From contig CAJNOL010000152.1 in assembly GCA_905250125.1 (NCBI GenBank), positions 132,200 through 196,199 on the forward strand: a stretch of 64,000 nt of DNA. Reading direction: 5' to 3'. Source of the stretch: Rotaria sordida. Its lineage: Eukaryota > Rotifera > Eurotatoria > Philodinida > Philodinidae. Both the position numbers and the translations under genes were made by a program. The notes below the pieces were generated by a model, which was not told the origin of the DNA, made no database searches, and saw nothing but the letters and a program-made list of their open reading frames with translations. Of this stretch, positions 36,501 to 50,928 are shown in pieces. Numbering within the stretch: the stretch's first letter is position 1; each line of letters starts with the position of its first letter.

Positions 36501-39149
36501 ATATAGTATAGAAAGATAGAGCTTTTTTTTCTCTATCAAACTATATATAAGGAAAGTTTCTTTGAGCGCACTATAAGGGAATAAAGTGTCACTGCCACTA
36601 CTTTTGGTATGCCCTAAGTATATATATATAATTTATTAGTCTTCGTATTAAAAAAATTTTTAAACAATATTCAGCAGAAAATAAATCATATCTTCGCATG
36701 CTGTATGGAAAAATGCCCACTGTGGGATATATATATATATGTTATTCTTATATTTGATGACTTTTATATTTAATATAGAGCTAAACCAGATTCAGGACCA
36801 TGGAAACTTGATTTATCTGATCGGACATTTCATATAATAATGTCTTATTGTGGTAATCGATCATTAAGGAAACTTATGTTTGAAGCCTATTATGGTCGTG
36901 CATCACCATCGTCTACTCGATTAAATCGAAATGTAGATAATATTGTTGAAATAACTCGAAAAAGGTTTTAATTTATTATTTCAAAAAAAAAATATATATG
37001 TATATACATTTTATTTAGAAAGTCATTAGCTAAATTTCTTGGTTATTCTTGTTTTGCTGATATTGTTTTACAATCTAAAATGGCTCGTAAAAAAGAAACA
37101 GTACAAGAATTTATTGAAACAACCCGTTCAAAATTAAAACCAATACATGATGAAGATATTCGTCAATTAACGGCATATGCACAAGAAAAATCAAATAAAC
37201 CAAAAGAATATGAACAATTACAAGCATGGGATGTTGCTTATTGGCGTCATAAACAATGTCGAGATTTATATTCATCATTAAAGATTGATCCACTACAAAT
37301 AAGTCGACATTTTTCATATGAACATGTGTTACAAGGACTTTTTAATTTTGTTGAATTTCTTTTTGGTGTTAAATTTGAATTAGAAAATAATTTTGATGAA
37401 CAATATAAATGGCATACCGACGTACAAGTTTACAGATGTACAGAAAATGGTAACACAGAGATTTTTTTTTCTTTTATTTTTCTTATTCAGAAGGGAGATA
37501 ATATAAACTATTTAGGAACGACAATTGGTCATTTGTTAATTGATGCATTTGCTAGACCAAACGAAAAATCAGAATTATGTATTGGTACAGCAGGACGAGG
37601 TTAGTGAATTATACAAAATATCTATGCTTAATATTCGTTATTTTCTTTCTCGAAAGATCTTTGCCAACGTCATAATATTTTACCAATTGCTTATCTCAAT
37701 ATGAGTTTGCCACGGATTGAAGGAACAGCAACTTTGATGGCGTTGTCTCAACTCAAAGAAATGTTTTTTGCTGTACGTCTAAATAAGTTTTTGAATTATT
37801 AGAAAAATCACTAATGAGAGAAGTTTTCAAATTGATAAGTCGCTTTTGAGATGAGACTATGTGTATTATGTAGACCAAAATGAGCTATGAGTACTCTGAC
37901 AAGAGTTCGTGCCCTTAGGTTATTGCTGTGGAGATATTGCACTTTTATGGTATTTTTTAAATACATACCGCAGTCTAGGAAAACTAATTTTCGAATTTTG
38001 ACTTGAAACTTTTCATAGATAGGAGTAGGTTTTTATCAAAGTTTCACGTCTTTTGATTTGCTTTTATGTTGAAATACGAATATCAAATCTGCCAATTTAT
38101 ATGAGCGATGTAAAACACACGCCATTATCATCATTGTATCTTAAGATATGAAAAGCGTCAAGATCTGATACATTGAAAATAAATAATCTTATTAAGGCCT
38201 ATCTCTCTATGCAAAGTTTCAAGTCGAAATTCGAAAAATAGGTTTTTCTGATGCTCCTCAAGGATACGGTATTCATTTAATAAATATTGAAAAAGTACAG
38301 TATCTTCGCAACAATTAGCTGAGCACACGAACTCTTTTCTTGGTATTCATAGCTTATTGGAGTCTACATAATGCATATAGTCTTGACTCAAAAGCGATAA
38401 CTGTATACTGAAGTTTATTTTTAAACTATTTTATTACTTTCTTTCTTTTCTTAAGTTTGGTCGTGTTCTTCAAGTTCTTCTTACTCGTTCGTCAAATCAT
38501 GAATTATCTGGTATACGTAATCTTGAAGCTGATGCACTTGATATTGTTCCAAATTTTTTTCTTCAATGGCTTCGTGATCCAAATATTCTTTCATATATAA
38601 GTCAAAATGTTGAAACAAAACAAATTCTTGATTCTTCCGTTTATCATCGTGCTTTAAATCAAGTTGATCATCATATGATATCACATGATATTCTTCGACA
38701 ATTATATTTAAGTGCATTTGATCTTGAAATTCATACAAATGCAACTAATTATTATGATGCTATGAATAAATTATGGTCATTATTTACACCAATACCATTA
38801 CATAATCGTGATTTTCATCCATGTAGTTTTGAACAAATCTATTCTGAACAATTAGCATCAGCTTATTATTCACATAAATGGTCTGAAATGATTGCATGTG
38901 ATTTATTTAATGCTTTTAAAGAAATAGGAATAAATGATAAAGAGAAAATTTCAGCACTTGGAAAAAGGTAATGAAAAAAAGAAAAGTTAAATTTCATGTT
39001 TTTTTCTATGTTGATAATATATTTTTAGATTTCGTGAAACAATCTTAGCACGAGGTGGTACAATTAGTATGCGAGAACTCTTTCGAGAATTTCGATCACG
39101 TGATCCAAGTTATGAATATTATATTCAACAATTAACAACTAAATTTTAA
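33518..39149 (+). CDS. Oligopeptidase-A-like M3 peptidase homologue lacking the zinc site
   Basis: Twelve exons (33518-33609, 33671-33837, 34805-34938, 35007-35075, 35123-35289, 35343-35447, 36779-36964, 37019-37449, 37516-37599, 37657-37772, 38456-38967, 39029-39149) give 573 residues, shorter than the usual ~680. The N-terminus (MLHLLAKRACITNRQ) is basic and suits mitochondrial import. Family landmarks: PTFESIFNPIEDL, LGYSCFADIVLQSKMA, WDVAYWRHKQ, IGHLLIDAFARP, then AYYSHKWSEMIACDLFNAF and FRETILARGGTISMRELFREF, all matching PrlC/OpdA. At the catalytic position (family FHEFGH) the spliced product reads FFA|FGRV, so both zinc His and the catalytic Glu are gone; the third ligand segment EWDAVELP reads LEADALDIVP. 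Predicted pseudo-peptidase. Intron 10 splits this very site and contains a foldback element. Confidence 0.85.
35695..36618. mobile_element. 924-bp foldback element with TA target duplication
   Basis: Large inverted repeat in an intron of the M3-like gene. Arms run 35695-36048 and 36281-36618 and remain strongly similar over their length. The ends are CTTAGGGCATACCAAAAGTA and its complement, each flanked by TA, which suits a Tc1/mariner-type non-autonomous element. A short block TGTAGAGCTTTTCACGCTGC is repeated internally near 36130 and in both arms. No coding frame. Confidence 0.8.
37836..38400. mobile_element. Foldback element inside the intron at the M3 active-site position
   Basis: Inverted repeat with arms about 37836-38027 and 38193-38400. 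Matching pieces include TCGCTTTTGAG with CTCAAAAGCGA, GACTATGTGTATTATGTAGA with its complement, and TTCGAATTTTGACTTGAAAC with GTTTCAAGTCGAAATTCGAA. No coding frame. It lies within the 683-base intron 37773-38455 that separates FFA from FGRV. Confidence 0.75.
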
Positions 39150-39534
39150 ACTGTTTTGGTTTTCTAATTTGTATTGTTCTGACGTGGCTTTTTGTTTGTA
39201 GTTAATAAGTAAAGTGTGACAGAAAAGAACAAGACATCAATAATAAAACGTTGAACGCAGAACAAAATAAAACTTTTAATGAATTTTAATATTTGTCTTT
39301 TTAGTTCATATTTTTCAAATGTATTCTTTAGTGAAATATCTCAATTATTTTACTGATTGATCAGTTATTTCTTTGTAAAAGGAAAATTGAAAACAATAGT
39401 TGTCACGAATAACTTGTTTGATGAAGTATTTTATCATATTCGACTAGATTCTATAATAAACTGCTCTACTTTTGGAACATTTGAATCATTTTTCTTAAAT
39501 CTTATTTAAAAAATTCTAATGAACAAATTGCATA

Positions 39535-39800
39535 TCTCAGAATTCCCCTAAAACTTCCCAGAAAGTCCCCAAATTTTAGGGAGCCCCTCTAAAATTTTTA
39601 TAAATTCGAATTTTTTAGAGAATTTCAATGGTGGCTTCCAGAAAGATTCTGATAATACTCATGAACTGCCTGGGGAGCCCCCGCGAAGTCCTTGCGAAAT
39701 CTCTAAGAAGTCCCTGAGGAGCTTCTGAATCCCCTCTTAACTCTTCCAGGGACTCACGACAGGGATTCCTCTGGGATTCTTCTAGGAAGTCTTGACTAGG
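39535..39800. repeat. Degenerate CCC/GAAGTC-rich repeat
   Basis: A GC-richer island in AT-rich DNA made of diverged short units such as GAAGTCCCTGAGGAGC, GGGAGCCCC and GGGATTCCTCTGGGATTC. Unit length is irregular, about 12-20 bases. No coding frame. Confidence 0.5.
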
Positions 39801-40198
39801 GACGTCTCAACGTTACATTTGCGTTGATTTTTTACCAGAATTAGATTTTTTATTTACATAACAAGATCAGTTAAACTGCAATATTTACTTGCTTGTGTGT
39901 GTAGTCACGGATAAAAAAATAAGTGAATGCATCATGCAGCGCACATTTTTTTAAACATTCGATTGACTGTGTATTATCACCGATTAAGCCTTGTTTATGA
40001 TATAGGACAGAATAAGCAAACGATAATAATATGTTTACAATATCAATGAGATACGTCAATAATAAATCATACGCATATAATTTATATAAGTGGATGAATG
40101 CGCAAAAGCCGTGCTTATTTATTGTGTATATAGGTAAAAGACAAGGCTTTTCTCTCACACACACAACAAACTCGTTACATTACACTGTTAATCTAATG

Positions 40199-41137
40199 GA
40201 CGGCCTAGGCTAAAATGGCTACTTTTTTTCATAGTATTTGAGGCACCTCTCGGTAGTCTAAAGAGTCGGTTGTAAGCTCATTCGATAGAGAATTTATTTC
40301 TCTACGAAACTGTCGACTTTGTTTTTCAAATAAAATTTTCTTATCGGCGCAAAAACTAAAAGATTAACACCTGCTTAATCGTCCAACTGCCACCTCCTGT
40401 TCTCCGGTGATCTCTATAGGTTTGTGTAAGACTATGCTTATCAAATCCAGTGCTAAAAGTAAAATAGTTAACATCAATAGATAGAGTATTTTATGTTCTA
40501 TGCTTCCACGAGCTTTTCAAGATTCTTGGTGCTATCGTTTAAGAGAAAAAGGCTTGCAAACAATACCTGGTGGTATTTTTGAATGCATTTTGGAAAATCA
40601 TGTTTTCAAAAATCAGACTTGCCTCATGAAACATTTTTTCTCATGCTATCGAATGTAGAATTTAATTCTGAACAAAATGATGTGATTGTTAAGTTAAACA
40701 ATGATAGCTTTTAGGTTATTTTCAATTAAAACAGTACAATGACAAAGGTCTGTCCGAAAAGGAATTATCCTGTGTTTTCACATTTTTTACTTCAAAAGTC
40801 TTTTTCTCGCAAATGTTTCTTCTAAAATTCTGAAGCATACATTAAAAGATGCAAAGTTTTATGGAGAAACGTTGCACCATATTTGAGATTTCAACAAAAC
40901 TGTTATTAAAAATTTTTCATCATTTTTTCGTTTTTTTTATTGCTACAGTTAGACGATTGAGCAGGTGTTAATATTTTAAATTTTGCGCTGACAAAAACTT
41001 TTATTTAAAAAAACAAAGTCGACAGGTTTGTAGAGCAATGAATTCTCCATCGAATAAGCATAGAATCAACTATTTGGACCACTGGAAAGTGCCTCAAAAC
41101 CAAAGAACAACAGTAACCATTTTATTCTAGGTCATCC
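40199..41137. mobile_element. 0.94-kb foldback element
   Basis: Inverted arms 40199-40390 and 40943-41137. The ends pair as GGACGGCCTAGGCTAAAATGG with CCATTTTATTCTAGGTCATCC, written here as ends only. Inner parts pair as AACACCTGCTTAATCGTC with GACGATTGAGCAGGTGTT and GTCGACTTTGTTTTT with AAAAACAAAGTCGAC. The middle has no coding frame. Confidence 0.7.
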
Positions 41138-42905
41138 GCTAATTATGTATGTTCCATTAATATCAGTTATAAAAAAATCCCTATGAGCCGAATCAGGTTC
41201 TCATGCGCCCTTGTCCTTTAAATGAAATTAAAAATCTTATATGACCGAACACATCGATAAATTTTTTTAATTTATGTACACATAATGTCCGACAAAAGTC
41301 AATATTAATCTAAGAATAGCTAATCATTAACGAATGAAGCTGTTTATTTGCAGTAGAACTTGTTGAAGATTACAATTCTTATTTGAGAGATAATAAAAGT
41401 TTTAAATTCTCTCTAATATCATTCATCACTCTTTTCAATGAGAAAATATGGGCACAAGTAACGAAAAGGTGACATGACCGTCATCAATTTGATTTTAATT
41501 CATTCTAATGGTTATTTGTTTTTTTAAACAAGTTCTTTTCTCATGAATATACGTAAAAATATTGACTGTTTCAGCTCATATCCAATTAAACTTAATTAGT
41601 GAATAACTTTCTACAAGTATAATGAACAGGTCCAAGAACTTCAGAATCGACTCCGCGCCACTCACTCTATCTATATTGAAATTTTCAGCAAGATGGAACT
41701 TTGAAAAATTACATCCCAAAAATCGGTTTTCCAGAGATTTACTCTTGTCTCAGAATGAGACTTTTCATTTTGCTATGATCTTGAGATTCTCAAGAAGATT
41801 TTTCGTTTCTATATGTCTACTTGATCGTGCCACCAACAACAAATAATAGTAGTATGTAAATCTATTATTCGACTACCAATTTTATAGTAATCAATACACT
41901 CAAATTTAAAAAGAAATGAGTTTAATAAAAATCTTTGTCGTCATTTACATACATGAGCTGGTGCTGGATGTTAGTGTGGCAAATACACCTGTCATACATG
42001 TCCACTATATCTATAGCAGGTCTCAACGCTCTATTATATATATATCAATAAGTTCACAAACACTGACATTGACTATTGTCCAAATTTATTACTTGATCAA
42101 TTCACGCTTTTTATGTTGATCATATAATGATTGTGGCAATGCAATGCATCACTACTCATCATCCTTGACATCTTGAATATTAAATTTTATCTGTGCAAAA
42201 ATCAAAAACTGCATCGTTTAGAACATTGACAAATGTATTCCAGCCATTCAAATCTCGATCAAGACTTTGGAATGTTCTACTATTGTAAAAGTCTTGTCGT
42301 TCATGCCATTCCGCACCTTTTTCTGTTGTTAAGGAACCCTAGGAAAGGGATCTGAAATTCGTTGTCATCGATGACTAAGGTTTGTACTGGAAGAAGGAGC
42401 AAGTAACAAAATTTTGCCTTAAAACTTATACTCACTGTTTTCTTCGAAAATATATGTGAATTCCACAACATTTTTCAATATTAAACATTTAGATGAGTAC
42501 TAATGAACAAGATCATCGATAACTGCCTGTTAAAACAGGACCAGTTTAAAAACAGATATTCTGGAATAGTTTTTTTCATTTCACCACAAATCATATGTCA
42601 AATTTCTAAACTGAACGTATTTTAATGGTCTCAATGATGTTCACAATAGAGATGTGTTAACTGTATTTCCATAACTTTCATATATTTCATGCGACATTCT
42701 TCACAATAAAGATCATTCATATTGTATTGAAAAACAAAAAAACTTTTCTACTAATGTACATAAACTAGTTTTTTATTTAAAAAGCCAGACTGAAATAGGT
42801 AATAAATGGCAAAAAAAAATCCGATGAGGTTTGACTGTATATATATCAGACATAAACAATAACATATAACCATAAAAACGAATGTTCGTTTGTTTTTCTC
42901 TTCAT

Positions 42906-45525
42906 TCAACTTCTCTTGAACTGATTTATTTGATCATCAATATGTTCTAATAAATTTGTCATAGAATTCATTTGTTTTTCAACTGATATTAAACGTTCAT
43001 TAAACATTTGTAAATATTCAAGAACAGTTATTTGACCAGTACGAGATTGACTAGATGAACGGTTTCTCGGAGATCTTGATATAAAACTACTTTGATTAGT
43101 ACGTGATGACATCGTACTATCACGTGATGAAGGTAAATAACCAAGTGTTGAATCAAATCTTAAGAAAATAACAAAATGAAAAGACCAATGATTGATTTAT
43201 TTCGTTAAACTAATAATTACTTTCGTTGTAAATCTTTTAATCTAGCCATTAATGTTTGATTATCTTCAGCTGTTTGTTTAACAAGTTCTGTCATATCACT
43301 TGGTTTTCTTGCTTCCTTTATTTTACATAGAAAAAATTCATAAAATAAACACTTTTTACACGAAAATTTACCTGAAATTTTCGACGTGCAACAAAAAATT
43401 TCATTCGTCGCATTACACGAATAGCTTGTTTAAATTTTTCTGGTAATCTTTAAAGAATTAAATTTATTTGAATTAATGTTCAATCAATAAAAAACTCACT
43501 GATCTATCCCTAATTTATTTGTTAATGGTGAACTATCCGATAATGATTGATCACCTTTATTACAAAAGTAAAATTCTATTGAATAGATATTCATCTAAAT
43601 TTTCTTTACCGAAATTATGAGCACCAGATCGTCGTCGAAGTATTGAACTATTACGTGTTCTTGATATCATTTTGTCAGCTATAAAATATAAAGTTAATTT
43701 TCTTAAGGCTTTTTTGTTTATTTCAAAAAAAAAATTAAATATTCAAACCAAAATGAGGATCAACAAGTTTATATAGACGCCATGTTGCATTATCTTGTTG
43801 AAGACGACTTGTTGCATACATACGCCATGCTGCTTGAATTAATTGTGCTGCAGCTGGATATTGTTTATGAAACATTTTTTGTTTTTCTTTTTGTTGAACA
43901 TGTAATGCAAAACCAGATCCTTGAATAAAACAATATTAATTATAAAATTATTAATCTATATACAAACCTAAAATGCCCTAAAAATAAATAAAAAGAAAAT
44001 ATTATTTAATTAAATAAGTAGATTACTTACTGCCGGTAAACTAAAAAAAGCAATACCAATCATAGATAAACAAGCTGTTACAATTCGTCCTGCCCCTATT
44101 GATTTCAATATCAAAAGAAAAAAAAAAGAATTGAAATCTCGTTCTAGTTTTTGTTTTGTAACTTACATGTATGTGGAACACGATCTCCATATCCAATTGT
44201 AGCAACTGAGAAATTTTAATAAACAATTATATTATTCGAATAACATTTCCTACCTGTTACAATACCAAACCAAAGTGCATCAGCATAAGATTCAAATGGT
44301 TTCTTTCCTTCAATAATATAATCTCGTTCAGCCAAATAAACTAAATAAGATGTAATAATAAGTACAATAAAACCCATATACATTGTTGTAATTAATTCAA
44401 TTCGATGAAGATATGCTACATTAAGAAGAAGTTTCCATGAATGTGCTTTACGATCAACATGTAACATGCGTAAAATTTGAAAAAAACGAATTATTCTAAA
44501 TATAAATAATTCAACTTATTCAAGAAAATCATCTTATTATTTTTACCGAAGTGCTGGTGATGCTGCCATGACTGAAAGAAACGAAAAAACAAAATAGAGA
44601 ATATGCATAATATATTATACTATGAGAAAAAAGTAATAAAATGTAAATGAAAAACTGTTAGCTCTATTCCTATGAAATTAAAATGCACTACATTACGTAC
44701 AAGCAAGTAGACTTTGAAAAACTATCGAGAGCCCTGTCCATTTGTCATAGTTTGTGGGAAGTATATTATTTTCATATTCTCACCTGGATTCGTTGAACTG
44801 ATTCGACCGCTAATATGGAATCCAATAACAATTGATGAAGCAAAAACAACAAATAAATCAATCAAACTTATTGGCGTTCTCATAAAATGAAATCTTCCAA
44901 TCCAACCTTTAAATTTAGCACGACAGCCAGCTGACCATACACGTATAACATATTCCGATGCAAAGAAAAGTACCAAACAAATTTCCTAGAAAAGAAGCAA
45001 TTTCTTTCTCAAACGAAAGCTTTTTTTTTTCTTATTTTTAAAATTTACCACATAAATAAATTTTTGTGTTATTAGTTCTTCATATTCACCTATGGTACAT
45101 ATAACACCGATGACCAAACAGCAAAGAACGATAAGAAACCTAAGAAAACAAATTTTATTTTAGTTATTTTTTTCATCGCATCAAATCAAGAACAATAGCT
45201 ATAGAAAACATGCAAACGACAAAAAGAAACGTATTTTTATACAAACAATCAACTTACGACTATTTATTTTCATCAGTCTTGTTTTTGTGCTATAAAAATT
45301 CTTTTTTTTTTCATGCCTTTTTTTTTTTGAATATATCAAAAGTATTCTTTCTCTTTTTTACTCACTTACACCAAAAAATGATAGGCGAAACAAATCCAAC
45401 CACGACTAGGTCGTTCTATTAAGAAAAGAGAAATTTTCAAATAGTTTTTTTTTTTATTAATTTAAACATTTTATTTTAATACCAAGAAAGTTGTAAACTT
45501 TCTTTTGAAATATTTTCATATCCAT
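42906..45525 (-). CDS. KCNQ: KCNQ (Kv7) voltage-gated potassium channel
   Basis: Six-helix potassium channel subunit of plasma membrane. Fifteen exons (45525-45483, 45415-45370, 45139-45049, 44985-44784, 44571-44547, 44495-44254, 44205-44167, 44095-44031, 43977-43968, 43919-43749, 43678-43610, 43554-43500, 43447-43372, 43315-43221, 43158-42906) give 493 residues. Start [20 protein letters not shown] leads into S1. S2-S3 shows [18 protein letters not shown]4 is [16 protein letters not shown], the KCNQ pattern. Pore filter TIGYGD, S6 SLPAG|ILGSGFAL. Cytoplasmic calmodulin helices: LIQAAWRMY (helix A) and [16 protein letters not shown] (helix B). A C-terminal coiled coil ([17 protein letters not shown]) fits the tetramer-assembly domain. 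The N-terminus is unusually short, and one exon is 10 bases. Confidence 0.96.
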
Positions 45526-45682
45526 ACTAAAGTATAATCCATCATCTGATCTCATTATCTATAAATAGACATGCTCTATATTTCCCTTTTTTTTTTATAT
45601 ATCAAATGAAAAAAAGAAAAAGAAACTCAATACAGATGTTTTTTATTATTCAAAAAAAAAAACAACAAGTAATAATACATTA

Positions 45683-46231
45683 TCAAACAGTTTGATTGAT
45701 TCGATCAGTACATAATTTTTCAATATCATCTAAACTGAGATGATCAATAGTATTTTTCATTTCCTAGAAAATAAAAAATATTTTATTTGATATTTAATTT
45801 TTTTTTTTGTTTTTATTTTTATTATTTACTCTTTGAAAAGCAGTTACAAATGCTTCACGTTCATTTGGATTTTGAATCCATTTTGATGCAAGTAAATAAA
45901 GTTCATTTATAAATGCATTATTAACTGGTTTAGTTGATATTGTTGAATGTTGTGTTGAAATAATTAAATGTAATTTTGAACCATCTACTATTTGATAATC
46001 TAGTATTGAGCCATCATGTAATGGTTTACCTTTAAGAACTAATTTTTGTTGACTTATTGGAATATTTAATTGATCAGAAAGACGAGATTTGATTTGTTGA
46101 ATTGTATCAAGTGGAGATACCTGAGATTTGATTTGTTTCATTAAATAATAATCATATATATAAATGAAACTTACTTCTAATTGAATTTCGGCTAATGCCG
46201 GATTGTTAAGTACTTTAATATGAATTAACAT
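45683..46231 (-). CDS. UBL4A: UBL4 / Get5 ubiquitin-like protein
   Basis: Part of the BAG6/GET pathway that hands tail-anchored membrane proteins to the ER. Three exons (46231-46175, 46120-45830, 45763-45683; all phase 0) encode 142 residues, near the usual 157. Residues 1-75 form a ubiquitin fold (MLIHIKVLNN, QQKLVLKGKPLHDGSILDY, SKLHLII). No C-terminal Gly-Gly follows, as expected for UBL4. The C-terminal helical part ends in HLSLDDIEKLCTDRI, matching the conserved LTLDDIERL segment of UBL4A that binds BAG6. A pyrimidine-AG signal directly abuts the ATG. It sits 157 bases upstream of the KCNQ start on the same strand. Confidence 0.88.
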
Positions 46232-46618
46232 CTAGAAATGAGCGTATATCCGCATAGATACAATTGTTTATTTCGCTTCTCTGTTTTCTCTCTTAGATAC
46301 ATATACTCAATTAGATATTTATCTCTAAAACATGGAAATATATATAGCTGAAGGAACGAAGAAAAATCTAGTACACAAAGAATTGTTTCGAACAAAGACA
46401 CATTGCTTGATCAAATAAACGAAAAGAAAAAGAAAAGAAATAAGCAAAACAAAAGCACACAGAGAGTCAATAATTATCTCCATGATGAAGACGATCACAC
46501 GATGATGATGATAATAATAATGATAATAATAATAATAATAATAGGTAGCGTAATTAACAACACAAATGATCAAGAGCATAATATAAAAGAAAAAGAAAAT
46601 GAAATGAAAAATTTAATC
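46232..46618. other. Spacer with trinucleotide microsatellite
   Basis: Between UBL4 and the MK2-like kinase, both leftward. It contains an (ATG/ATA)n microsatellite at about 46500-46545. Open frames on both strands here are translations of that repeat and of A/G-rich sequence. Confidence 0.6.
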
Positions 46619-49492
<2,874 letters not shown>

Positions 49493-50928
49493 TTTCAATT
49501 ATTTTCTATCTTCAATAACTATGATAGTTTGGGGCACAAAATAAAATGTAGATCGTAAAACAAAGAAAAAACAACACTGTACAACGAGATTTAATAAAAA
49601 TCATATGGTTTCATTCCCATTTTATGTCAATACATCATGTTTTGATAATGACGTTTATTATTATCTTGGTTTTTGATTTCAATATCGCCTACATGATGTA
49701 TTAATGTGTCAATACACCATATATAAAATATTAGGTGTATACTGCTAGTATCGTGTCATCATGATGATAGATGACTTATGTCCTTTTTCTTCTCATTATC
49801 GAACGACTATTCTATATATAGTGATACATTCTAAGCACGTTCGTCATCATTATTGTGATACTTCTCTATTTTTATTGGTTATATGTAATTCATGCAATAT
49901 CTCGTAAAGTTTGTGTAAATCCCATATTATTTACATAGAAAAATAAATTAAAAAAAAACCAGCGATATACTAAAACGAAATCTTGTTTTTTATTATCTTA
50001 CACTAGTTCTTGATGTATATCTTGAAAATGTTTAAAAAAAAATGAAATAGGTAAGACGTCATTATGTAGTGTCTACATCGACTTCAATTCCTCGATGACA
50101 TTTTATAGAAAAAAACATCGACGTGGGATGTAAAAGTCCACCAACAGCAGCATTAGAAACAAGAAAAAAAAACAACTTCTGTTATTCGGTCTATACACAA
50201 AATGTTTTTCATGGTTGTTGTTTTTTTTTTGTTGAAAAACATCAATGTTTACTTGTCGTATTTGATTTTCATTATTACTACCTACTTTTTACTCGACGAT
50301 GTTTTTTTGTCTGCCATTAAAGTGGTCGTAATATAATTCGTCTTACACAAAGAAAGAGAATCAAATTTTATCTAAAGGTAACCATATATAAACAATACGA
50401 AATTTCGAATCATTGATTTTTTCTTAAACACATTATAAAATTGTATTACATCATGAATGAAATATATGTATTTTTTTTTCTCCTATACATTTCTATATAT
50501 TGAAATGACATCAAGGCAAATAATAACAACAACAACAAACGAAAGAGAGAAGGAAAAAACAGAACAAACATAATGATGACGAATGAATAAATGACATCGA
50601 GCAAATATAAATTCATTCTTTATTTAAAATTATGATTAATTATAAAATCCATTAAATATTTTATTCGAATGATAAAATCATTTTGACAAAATTCAAAAAT
50701 AAAAATTTCTAAACTGATAGCGCTATAATCGTAGTAGTCATTTTCAACCAATGAAAATCTATCTTGTCAGCTGCTTATCCATTACTATCATATTGTGATT
50801 ATTTTTCATCCAAATAGTGTAGCTTTATCAGTTAATGAAGTTTTTTTTGTGACTTTCAATCATCCAAAACAAAAGATAAAACAATTTGTTTATTTTAGAC
50901 ATTAAAAAAAAAATTTTTTTATTATTTT
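49493..50928. other. Divergent spacer, MK2-like / EPG5
   Basis: About 1.4 kb between two divergent genes, presumed promoters. It contains a repeated TACATGATGTATT/GTGTCAATACACC short palindromic patch around 49690-49720. The 65-codon rightward frame at 50123-50320 has no family look. Nothing else is seen. Confidence 0.45.

Larger units (their letters stand above)
39150..42905. other. Repeat-rich intergenic region
   Basis: About 3.8 kb between the convergent 3' ends of the M3-like gene and KCNQ. It holds a GC-richer degenerate repeat (39535-39800) and a 0.94-kb foldback element (40199-41137). The remaining short open frames (for example 39871-40164, 41622-41846, 41916-42119) overlap each other on both strands or translate low-complexity DNA and are not called genes. 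Confidence 0.5.

Noticed and set aside
37450..37515. Continuous open frame through this stretch suggesting no intron
   Set aside because: Reading through inserts a Phe/Ile-rich stretch absent from the family. The GT at 37450 and the AG at 37514-37515 give the right phase and restore ENG-TTIGH, matching relatives. The nearer AG at about 37491-37492 breaks the frame.
39871..40213. Two overlapping opposite-strand open frames
   Set aside because: They overlap on both strands of AT-rich DNA beside a foldback element, with no protein character.
45416..45482. Apparent lack of an N-terminal exon for KCNQ
   Set aside because: A short exon at 45525-45483 with a proper donor restores VYNFL-ERPSRGW in phase, so the gene is complete at its 5' end.
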